The notes beneath the pieces were generated by a model. It was not told the origin of the DNA, made no database searches, and saw only the letters and a list, made by a program, of their open reading frames with translations. DNA of 40,910 nt from Candidatus Cloacimonadota bacterium (GTDB taxonomy: Bacteria; Cloacimonadota; Cloacimonadia; Cloacimonadales; Cloacimonadaceae), in the NCBI GenBank assembly GCA_020532215.1, contig JAJBBF010000101.1, positions 1 to 40,910 of the forward strand, read 5' to 3'. The number at the start of each line of letters is the position of its first letter. Positions within the stretch are counted from its first letter, which is position 1. This document shows positions 8,164 to 14,781 of this stretch, piece after piece. Both the position numbers and the translations under genes were made by a program.

Positions 8164-9519
8164 ATGCTGCGTTTCGAGCATTTCAACCTTTTGCATTCTG
8201 ATGCCCTGCCCACAGCCATCCCCGCCGCCAAGGTGAAGGATTATTACTACGCTTGTATGCAAGCCCACGAAGCGATCCAGGCAGATCGCCACGCGAACAT
8301 CCTCGGTTTTTACGACTTGCCGGAATCCGACCTTCGCCCCATCGAGGACTTCGTGGCCAGCATCGATCCCCGCTTCGACACTCTGGTGGTGCTGGGCATC
8401 GGTGGATCCGCCCTCGGCAACCGGGCCCTGTATTGCGCGCTCAAAACGGAGCAAGAACTGCCCCGCCGCCTCTTTGTCTTCGACAACGTCGATCCCGTCT
8501 TCCTCCACGAGATCCTGGCCCAGATCGACCTGGACACCACCCTCTTCAATATCATCACCAAAAGCGGAACCACCGCCGAAACCATGGCCGGATACATGAT
8601 CCTGGCCGATCTGATCCGTAAACGCTTCCCCGCGGATTACACCCGGCGGCTCATTATCACCACCGACCGCGAGAAAGGTTTCCTGCGCCAGGTGATCAAA
8701 AACGAGGGCTATCCCTCCTTTGTGGTGCCGGACAACGTCGGCGGCCGCTTCTCTGTGCTCACCGACGTCGGCCTGCTCTCCTCGGCTTTCGCCGGGATCA
8801 ACATCCGCGAACTCCTCAGCGGAGCGGCCTCCATGCGCGGCCGCTGTGAAAACTTGGATACCCTGGCCAATCCCGCCTACCTGAACGGCCTGCTCCACTA
8901 TCTCTATATGCGCGAAGGCAAAAACATCTCGGTGATGATGCCCTATTCCAACTCCCTTTACGACCTTGCGGACTGGTATCGCCAGCTCTGGGCCGAATCT
9001 TTGGGCAAACGCCACGACGTCAAAGGCCGCGAGGTTCTGGTGGGCCAGACCCCAGTCAAAGCGCTGGGCACCACGGACCAGCATTCCCAGGTGCAGCTCT
9101 ACACCGAGGGTCCCAACGACAAGGTCTTCACCTTCCTCACGGTGGAAAACTTCGCCCACGATTTCACCATCCCCAACCTCCATCCCGACCGTGGGGAGGT
9201 CAGCTACCTCGGCGGACGCAAACTCTCGGAACTGCTCAACGCAGAACGCCTCGCCACCGAGATCGCCCTCACCCAGGCCCACCGTCCCAACTGCAATCTT
9301 GTTTTCCCCGCCCTCGACGAATTCCATTTGGGCGAGTTCATCATGATGTACGAGATCCAAACCGTCTTCACCGGCAAGCTGTTGCACATTGATCCCCTGA
9401 ACCAGCCTGGAGTGGAGGCCGGCAAGATCGCCACCTACGCCCTTATGGGCAAAGCCGGCTTCGACAAAGAACGCGAAGAGATCCGGCAGTACCTGGATCG
9501 GCGGAAACAGCAAAGCTGA
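8164..9519 (+). CDS. pgi: Glucose-6-phosphate isomerase
   Basis: Interconverts glucose-6-phosphate and fructose-6-phosphate in the cytoplasm. Diagnostic segments are VVLGIGGSALGNRAL, NIITKSGTTAETMAGY (SIS sugar-phosphate site), VVPDNVGGRFSVLTDVGLLS, LTVENFAHDFTIPN and the C-terminal signature LHIDPLNQPGVEAGK. At 451 residues it is the shorter bacterial form common in firmicutes and Thermotoga, not the about 550-residue E. coli type. AAGGAG at 8152-8157, overlapping the ptsI stop, sets the ATG. Being last in the hprK-ptsH-ptsI run links the phosphorelay to glycolysis or gluconeogenesis. The last 73 nt of the gene recur in diverged form at 10460-10532, after the next gene. Confidence 0.95.
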   Translation: MLRFEHFNLLHSDALPTAIPAAKVKDYYYACMQAHEAIQADRHANILGFYDLPESDLRPIEDFVASIDPRFDTLVVLGIGGSALGNRALYCALKTEQELPRRLFVFDNVDPVFLHEILAQIDLDTTLFNIITKSGTTAETMAGYMILADLIRKRFPADYTRRLIITTDREKGFLRQVIKNEGYPSFVVPDNVGGRFSVLTDVGLLSSAFAGINIRELLSGAASMRGRCENLDTLANPAYLNGLLHYLYMREGKNISVMMPYSNSLYDLADWYRQLWAESLGKRHDVKGREVLVGQTPVKALGTTDQHSQVQLYTEGPNDKVFTFLTVENFAHDFTIPNLHPDRGEVSYLGGRKLSELLNAERLATEIALTQAHRPNCNLVFPALDEFHLGEFIMMYEIQTVFTGKLLHIDPLNQPGVEAGKIATYALMGKAGFDKEREEIRQYLDRRKQQS

Positions 9520-9628
9520 ACAGGTGTTGGAGTCCCTTTAACAGCCACCCGGCCACAACCGGCGACAGAAAGATCCTTCCCAGATGCAGAAGTAAAAAGG
9601 TCGATGGCACAAAGAAAGGTACTCAAGC

Positions 9629-10459
9629 ATGAAATCAAAGCTCGTAATCGTAGAAGGGCTCCCAGGTTCGGGAAAAACAACCTGGGCGTCCTCTATTCAC
9701 AATCTGCTGCGCGAGAGAGGACTGCCCGCACAACTCTACCCAGAGGGTGATCCCCGCCATCCCGCCGATTACGAAGCCACTGCCTGGATGCCCCGGCGTA
9801 CTTTTCGGCAAATCCGATCCCAATACCCGGATCATCAGGAAATCCTCAATAGGTTTGCCCTGCCCTCCGGCAATCATATTATCCTGCCCTACGGACAGCT
9901 ATCTCGCGAAATGGGAAAATCCTGTCCCGAAGAACTGGTACAAAAACTCGCCAGTCACGACATTTATGAAATTCCCCTCGAGCGGCATATGTCTCTGGTA
10001 ACGGAGCGTTGGAGGCAATTTACCCAAACCCCAAGGCGTCATCCATTGATCTTTGAGTGCTGTCTGATCCAGAATCCCGTCACTGTTACCATGCTCCGCG
10101 ACAACGCCCCCAAACAGCGGATCATCGATTACGTCCTGACACTTTGTGAAATCATCCGTCCGCTTGATCCGGTCATTTTGTATCTTGATCCATCTGATCT
10201 CGAAGAGCGCTTTCGCCGGGTCTTTGAGGAACGTCCGGAGCGGTGGCAGCGAATGTTCGTCTCCTACTGCACCCAAAGGGGATATGGGAAAGCCATGGGT
10301 TTGGAGGGTCTGGAGGGAACGCTCGAAGTTATGCTGAAACGACGCGAACTCGAACTGGAGATTCTTCCGTTGACCGGTCTAGCTTATGAAATAATCGATA
10401 ACACTTTACTGGACGAAAAGGATAGAACGCTGCGCATCGATAGAATCCTGAACCTCTAA
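9629..10459 (+). CDS. P-loop kinase-like NTPase of unknown substrate
   Basis: 276 residues beginning MKSKLVIVEGLPGSGKTTWA, a Walker A motif (GLPGSGKTT, 10-18) at the extreme N-terminus as in thymidylate-kinase-like and other small-molecule kinases. Other recognisable stretches are YPEGDPRHPADYEATAWMP, HPLIFECCLIQNPVT, a probable Walker B-like strand PVILYLDPSDLEERF, and RGYGKAMGLEGLEG followed by LKRRELELEIL. This resembles a family of about 270-residue uncharacterised P-loop proteins that I recall mainly from firmicutes; a nucleoside or nucleotide kinase role is only inference. AAGG at 9616-9619 lies 9 nt before the ATG. Codon use looks less C-ending than in the neighbours. The stop codon is followed immediately by a partial copy of the pgi end, so the gene sits in a rearranged, probably acquired, segment. 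Confidence 0.75.
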   Translation: MKSKLVIVEGLPGSGKTTWASSIHNLLRERGLPAQLYPEGDPRHPADYEATAWMPRRTFRQIRSQYPDHQEILNRFALPSGNHIILPYGQLSREMGKSCPEELVQKLASHDIYEIPLERHMSLVTERWRQFTQTPRRHPLIFECCLIQNPVTVTMLRDNAPKQRIIDYVLTLCEIIRPLDPVILYLDPSDLEERFRRVFEERPERWQRMFVSYCTQRGYGKAMGLEGLEGTLEVMLKRRELELEILPLTGLAYEIIDNTLLDEKDRTLRIDRILNL

Positions 10460-10532
10460 GGGCAACGCCGGCTTCGACAAAGAGCGCGAAGAGATACGGC
10501 AGTACTTGGATAGTCGCAAACAGCAGAACTGA
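10460..10532 (+). pseudogene. Diverged copy of the pgi 3' end
   Basis: Bases 10460-10532 align without gaps to pgi 9447-9519 with 64 of 73 identical bases (counted by eye). The reading frame is intact to a TGA: pgi ends GKAGFDKEREEIRQYLDRRKQQS, and this copy would read GNAGFDKEREE then IRQYLDSRKQQN. Five of the eight changed codons are synonymous. Similarity fades out about 35-45 nt past the stop, near an ACCCGGCC shared by both flanks. There is no start codon or upstream pgi sequence, so it is a remnant. Confidence 0.85.
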
Positions 10533-10575
10533 CCAGGGTTTCAAGCCCACTTGACTCAAAACCCGGCCCCAGCCC

Positions 10576-10664
10576 GCCCCTGTTATCATTACGGGATAAA
10601 TACGGGATCAATACGGATGAAATCCGTATTGATCCCGTATTTATCCCGTAATGATAACAGGGGC
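10576..10664. repeat. Long palindrome, copy 1
   Basis: A perfect inverted repeat with 43-bp arms (10576-10618 and 10622-10664) and a 3-nt loop GAA. The inner 71 bp (10585-10655) is identical to the element at 19116-19186. Each arm carries TCCCG-type units at an 11-nt period (TACGGGATAAA, TACGGGATCAA, TACGGAT in the left arm). The outer 9 bp of each arm are unique to this copy yet still self-complementary. It lies between the pgi remnant and the secreted amidotransferase gene. There is no U-run, so it is not a standard terminator. Confidence 0.95.
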
Positions 10665-10720
10665 CAAATTAGCCCTTGACAGGCGGTGGTGCCCCTCGAG
10701 AGTTTGCGTGGGAGAAAAAG

Positions 10721-12082
10721 ATGGTGATCAAAACGCGCGGCGGCGCGACCGGCAATGACCAGGCGCGGTCAGTTTGGACCGGCGGGTGCTTGCGCGCGAT
10801 TCTGGTAACCTTGTTTTGCCTGCTCGTTCCCAAGGGCCTCGAAGCCTGTGCGATGAGCGCCCTGATCAGCCGGGAGGGCTATACCCTGGATGATTTTGCC
10901 GAGGCGGATCCGCGGCCTGAGTATTGGCGTTACAACGATCCCTGGGACTATCTGGCCTTTGTGATGGCCAACAGCACTTCCAATTACAACAATGACGGCT
11001 ACGGGGTGGTGGCCTATTCCGAGGGCGTTCCTTTGCTGGATGGATCCCGGAAATGGTACAAGCGGGTGAAGCTGGCCTCCGATTTCAACCGCGTTTATTA
11101 TACCGGCCCCTATCCAGGCTGGGATGATTCCTCGCAGTACAATTGGGATGTTTTGGACTGGGCACTGGAGGCGCTGAAGCATGGCGGACTGGATCCAGCG
11201 ATAGTGCTTTGCCACGCCAGAAGCGCTTCTGGCCACACTTATGGCAACCATCCCTTCACTTTTGAAACCGCGGGCAGGACTTTCAGCTTCATGCACAACG
11301 GCTGGTGCGGCGGGGCACGGAATCTGATGATCGAGCGGATAAGGGCGCTGGACCCCGAATGGTTCAAGCGCCATCCCAGCGAGTTCTTCGGCTTGGATGA
11401 CCCCCTGCTCTGGGTGGATTCGGAGCTGCTGTTCCACTATCTGCTCGCACACGTCGAGGCCTCTGGGGGAGACGTTCTGACCGGCCTCAAGAAAGGCCTG
11501 GCGGGGCTGAAATACCAGCTGGAGCATCCGCAGAGCGGTATCTACAACTTCGTGCTGAGCGACGGCGAGCGGCTCTATCTGTTCCGCAACACACCGCAGC
11601 TGGGCTCTGGCTCCGGCTACAAGCTTTCCTACAAGGCCCATAAAGGTTTTTACGCCGCCCGGACCCTGTATCCCGGCAACGGAGACGTTGAGCTTGGACC
11701 AAGGGAGTTGGTGGTGCTGTCGCGGGACCGCCAACCCGCTCACTATCCCGGTTTTCACCTCTGGCCAAGCCCGGAGGGGGTCGCTGGCGCCAACCGGGAC
11801 GGAAGCGAAACTCCCAGGCTGGCGGTTTCGCCCAATCCGTTTGCGGTGGCCACTGAACTGCGGATCACAGGGAAAGGCGGGCTGGCGTTCGAAGTTGGGA
11901 TCCATGACCTCCGGGGCCGTAAAGTGTGGTCCAGCCTTGGCGTGCTGCCGGCTACCGGGATCCGAAAGATCGGCTGGGAAGGGCAGGATAGCGAAGGAAA
12001 ACGTTTGGCGGCAGGGGTTTATCTGATCCAGGTCAGGGTGGGGGAGCAGCAGATCTCCGGCAAGCTGGTCTTGTGTAAATGA
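10721..12082 (+). CDS. Secreted class-II glutamine amidotransferase-like protein with C-terminal sorting domain
   Basis: The start is the ATG at 10721, with GGGAG (10710-10714) 6 nt upstream; an in-frame TTG at 10676 has no ribosome site. The 453-residue protein starts with a hydrophobic segment (about 25-40) ending GLEA-CAMSAL. Cleavage there would expose Cys43 as the N-terminal nucleophile of a class-II amidotransferase or Ntn hydrolase; LEAC could alternatively be a lipobox. The YafJ/GATase_4 pattern follows: CHARSASG (about 163), YGNHPFTFE (about 173), FMHNGW (about 189) and NFVLSDGERLYLFRN. The C-terminal 89 residues (from about 365) form a FlgD-like sorting module: SPNPF, HDLRGRKVW, GVYLIQVRVGEQQISGKLVLCK. 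Glutaminase activity outside the cytoplasm is unusual; the real substrate is unknown. No transcription terminator is obvious downstream. Confidence 0.8.
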   Translation: MVIKTRGGATGNDQARSVWTGGCLRAILVTLFCLLVPKGLEACAMSALISREGYTLDDFAEADPRPEYWRYNDPWDYLAFVMANSTSNYNNDGYGVVAYSEGVPLLDGSRKWYKRVKLASDFNRVYYTGPYPGWDDSSQYNWDVLDWALEALKHGGLDPAIVLCHARSASGHTYGNHPFTFETAGRTFSFMHNGWCGGARNLMIERIRALDPEWFKRHPSEFFGLDDPLLWVDSELLFHYLLAHVEASGGDVLTGLKKGLAGLKYQLEHPQSGIYNFVLSDGERLYLFRNTPQLGSGSGYKLSYKAHKGFYAARTLYPGNGDVELGPRELVVLSRDRQPAHYPGFHLWPSPEGVAGANRDGSETPRLAVSPNPFAVATELRITGKGGLAFEVGIHDLRGRKVWSSLGVLPATGIRKIGWEGQDSEGKRLAAGVYLIQVRVGEQQISGKLVLCK

Positions 12083-12310
12083 CCTTGTAATCACAGAATC
12101 ATTAAGACGGGGATCCACAGAGAGCAATTTTGCCGCAGGGAAGGGCGGGGAGCGCTGAGAGAGGCAGATTTCACCTTCCCTGAAACACCTCTATCTGTGC
12201 CAGCTATTGTATCCGCGGAAAGAACAAACAGGCCTGCGCTTTTTCGCTTGACAGGGCATAGCCGGAGAAAATCCTTGCCTAACACTGGGTAAAATTCAAT
12301 TCAGGGAGCC

Positions 12311-12338
12311 TTGAGTACCGCTTGAGGCTTGATATAGA
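12311..12338 (+). promoter_or_regulatory. Weak candidate promoter upstream of mreB
   Basis: The 265-nt gap 12083-12347 has no gene. TTGAGT (12311-12316), a 16-nt spacer and TATAGA (12333-12338) form a modest sigma-70 match, but it nearly touches the mreB ribosome site. TAAAAT (12290-12295) and an isolated TTGACA (12248-12253) are alternatives without partners at proper spacing. Confidence 0.25.
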
Positions 12339-12347
12339 GGAGTTTAA

Positions 12348-13385
12348 ATGTCTTTTTTCGATTTTGTCGGCATGAAAGCCAATGACATCGCCATCGATCT
12401 GGGCACCGCCAACACCCTGGTTTACAAAAAGAACTCGGGCATCGTGATCGACGAGCCCTCGGTGGTGGCAGTTTCCAACGACAGTAAAAAGATCATCGCC
12501 ATCGGCCAGCAGGCCAAAGTGATGCTGGGCAAGAACCCGGATGAGGTTCGCGTGATCAAACCCATGAAAGACGGGGTGATCGCGGATTTCCAGGTAACCG
12601 AGCTGATGCTGCGGGACCTGATCCTGCGGGCGCAGAAAAAGCGCCTGCTGGTGCGTCCGCGGGTGATCGTCTGCGTGCCTTCGGGGATCACGGAAGTGGA
12701 AAAACGGGCAGTGCGGGACAGCGCTTTGCACGCCGGCGCCCGCGAGGTCTATCTGGTTTCGGAGCCCGTGGCGGCCGCCATCGGCGCGGACCTGCCCATC
12801 GAAGAGGCTTTTGGCAACATGGTGATGGACATCGGCGGCGGCACCAGCGAGATCGCCGTGATCTCGCTTTCCCACATCGTGGTGCACAATTCCATCCGCG
12901 TGGGCGGTGACAAGATGGACAACGACATCATCAGCTATCTGCGCAAGAAAAACAACCTTCACGTGGGACTGCAGACCGCCGAAAAGATCAAGATGGCGAT
13001 CGGCAGCGCTTATCCGCTGAAACAAGAACTTACCATGGATGTGCGGGGCAGGGACATCGTTTCCGGCTTCCCCGTTACCATCAAGATCAGCTCTGAAGAG
13101 ATCCGCGAGGCTCTCTCCGAAACCGTGGCCACGATGGTGGACGCCATCAAAAGGCTGTTTGAACGCACCGCACCGGAACTTTCGGCCGATATCGCCGAAC
13201 GGGGCATCTTCCTCACCGGCGGCGGCGCCATGCTCAAAGGCCTGGACGAAAAGATCTCCAAAACCGTGGATCTGCCCGTGTATGTGGTGCCGGACGCGCT
13301 GGAATGCGTGGTCAAAGGCGCCGGCAAGGTTCTGGACGAACTGGACCGCTACCGCGAAGTGCTGATCAAACGTATCGAAGACTGA
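12348..13385 (+). CDS. mreB: Rod shape-determining protein MreB
   Basis: Bacterial actin that organises the elongasome under the inner membrane. ATP-binding motifs are clear: phosphate 1 DLGTANTLVYKKNSGIVIDE (near the N-terminus), the central VCVPSGITEVEKRAVRDSA, phosphate 2 MVMDIGGGTSEIAVISL, and the adenosine motif IFLTGGGAMLKGLDE. At 345 residues it matches the family. GAGG at 12337-12340 precedes the ATG, which opens mreB-mreC-mreD-mrdA-rodA, the standard cell-wall elongation operon. The short N-terminal stretch MSFFDFVGMKANDIA could provide membrane attachment, as in other MreB proteins. Confidence 0.97.
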   Translation: MSFFDFVGMKANDIAIDLGTANTLVYKKNSGIVIDEPSVVAVSNDSKKIIAIGQQAKVMLGKNPDEVRVIKPMKDGVIADFQVTELMLRDLILRAQKKRLLVRPRVIVCVPSGITEVEKRAVRDSALHAGAREVYLVSEPVAAAIGADLPIEEAFGNMVMDIGGGTSEIAVISLSHIVVHNSIRVGGDKMDNDIISYLRKKNNLHVGLQTAEKIKMAIGSAYPLKQELTMDVRGRDIVSGFPVTIKISSEEIREALSETVATMVDAIKRLFERTAPELSADIAERGIFLTGGGAMLKGLDEKISKTVDLPVYVVPDALECVVKGAGKVLDELDRYREVLIKRIED

Positions 13386-13466
13386 TCCCGAACAGCTTGC
13401 GGCAACCTGCAACAACCCCGGCAAACCCGGCAGGAACCGGGTGAAAAATCCTGAAAGGATGAATCC

Positions 13467-14219
13467 GTGAAACGAATTATTTGGCCCCTGGCGCTGGTGC
13501 TGGCATCCCTGCTGCTGCTGCTGGGAAGCACCCAGGGCAGGGTCAAGCGGGCTTCATTGCTGGGCAAAACGGTGTTTTATCCTTTCACGCATTCACTCAA
13601 TCTCTTCCGCACCAATTCCGCCCTCAAGGCCGAGATCGCCAGCCTGCGTCAGCAGCAGGCCGCCACCACTTTGGAGAATCTCAATCTACGCAACGCCCTC
13701 AAGGAAAGCCAGACCCTGCAGGCGATCTCTTTCGATACCGGGCAGATAGCTTTCGAAGTGGGCGAAGTGATCGGCTATTCGGGGCAGTTTCAGCAGCGCA
13801 ACCTCGTTGTGAACAAAGGTTCGGCGGATGGAGTGGAGCTGGACAGCCCGGTGATCTCGGGACGCGGGATAGTGGGCAGGGTGATCTCCGTGGCCGCCAC
13901 CAATTGCGTGGTGCTGCCTTTCAGCAATCCCAGGTTCCAGATCCCTGTGATGGACAAAAAAACCAGCGTGCAGGGCATCCTCCAAGCCGATCTGGCCGGC
14001 AAAACGAACATGAACATGATCAAGCTGGGCTCCCAGATCAGCGCCGGCGACACCATCGTGACCTCAAACCTCTCCACGCTGTATCCCAAGGGATATCCGG
14101 TGGGAACGGTATCCCGCATCCGCGATTCCCAGGATTACCTCTATATCAGCGCGGAGCTGGAGCCTTTCACCCAGGTGGAAAACCTGGAACACGTTTTTAT
14201 CCTCCGGAGCAGGAAATGA
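13467..14219 (+). CDS. mreC: Rod shape-determining protein MreC (GTG start)
   Basis: Bitopic inner-membrane protein that links MreB to PBP2 in the periplasm. It has an N-terminal membrane helix (IIWPLALVLASLLLLLG, residues 4-20), a periplasmic coiled-coil stretch (SALKAEIASLRQQQAATTLENLNLRNALKES, about 50-82), then the two-domain beta-barrel region including VVNKGSADGVELDSPVISGRGIVGRV, which is the MreC hallmark. At 250 residues it is slightly short, as in many non-proteobacterial MreCs. GTG at 13467 is preceded by AAAGGA about 7 nt upstream; the nearby ATG at 13459 is out of frame and runs straight into a stop. Confidence 0.93.
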   Translation: MKRIIWPLALVLASLLLLLGSTQGRVKRASLLGKTVFYPFTHSLNLFRTNSALKAEIASLRQQQAATTLENLNLRNALKESQTLQAISFDTGQIAFEVGEVIGYSGQFQQRNLVVNKGSADGVELDSPVISGRGIVGRVISVAATNCVVLPFSNPRFQIPVMDKKTSVQGILQADLAGKTNMNMIKLGSQISAGDTIVTSNLSTLYPKGYPVGTVSRIRDSQDYLYISAELEPFTQVENLEHVFILRSRK

Positions 14220-14233
14220 GGGCTGCCAAAGGT

Positions 14234-14280
14234 CTCCGCTGCAGCGGCAAACCTCAGGGCCAGACTGGCCAACAGCGGAG
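14234..14280 (+). promoter_or_regulatory. Hairpin covering the mreD ribosome-binding site
   Basis: CTCCGCTG (14234-14241) pairs perfectly with CAGCGGAG (14273-14280), and an inner GGCC-AGACT-GGCC can stack within. The 3' arm contains the mreD Shine-Dalgarno GGAGG (14277-14281). A competing hairpin, the 12-bp palindrome CCGCTGCAGCGG, uses the same 5' arm and would free the site. This is a possible two-state translational switch. Confidence 0.45.
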
Positions 14281-14286
14281 GCGGCC

Positions 14287-14781
14287 TTGATCTGGAAACA
14301 CCTCTGGACCTTTATCCTTGGCCTTGTCTGTTTTTACGCGCAAGTGCTGCTGCTGCCTGCTTTCGAGCTGTTCGGCGTGATCCCGAACATCCTCATCGCC
14401 TGGGTGGTCTATCTGGTCTGGACGCGGGAACTGACCCCGGCCCTGATCGTGATCTTCATCATCGGCCTGCTCTACGACACCACCCAGCCGGAATCCTTTG
14501 GCATGCACGCGCTGGTATTGCTGCTGATCGCGATCGCGCTATACCAGTTCCGCAAACCCTTTGAGAGTGAAAGCGTCCTGGCCAGGATGCTGTCCCTGGT
14601 ATTGGCCAACCTGATCTTCCAGCTTGTCGCCTGGCTGGTGCTGGGCGTGGTTTACGGCTTCAGCGGAGAGCTGGCCGTTCTCTCCCTGATCGGTTTCGCT
14701 TACGGCCTGGTTGCCAGTTTCGCGGTTTTCTGGATCCTGCAGCTGGGTTCCCGGCTGCGGATCGTGCTGCTGGATGAATAG
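14287..14781 (+). CDS. mreD: Rod shape-determining protein MreD (TTG start)
   Basis: Small integral membrane protein of the elongasome. The 164 residues contain about five hydrophobic helices (WTFILGLVCFYAQVLLLPAF, LIAWVVYLVW, ALIVIFIIGLLYD, HALVLLLIAIALY, LANLIFQLVAWLVLGVV and a last one near LVASFAVFWIL). The order mreC-mreD-mrdA confirms the identity, as MreD sequences are poorly conserved. The start is TTG at 14287, with GGAGG (14277-14281) 5 nt upstream; the 67-nt gap from mreC contains a hairpin that can mask it. The end overlaps mrdA by 8 nt. Confidence 0.88.
   Translation: MIWKHLWTFILGLVCFYAQVLLLPAFELFGVIPNILIAWVVYLVWTRELTPALIVIFIIGLLYDTTQPESFGMHALVLLLIAIALYQFRKPFESESVLARMLSLVLANLIFQLVAWLVLGVVYGFSGELAVLSLIGFAYGLVASFAVFWILQLGSRLRIVLLDE

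Noticed and set aside
13505-13530. Sigma-54 promoter-like TGGCAT ... CTGCT inside mreC
   Set aside because: It lies in the coding part of the membrane helix, deviates at the -12 TTGC, and no gene starts at the right distance.
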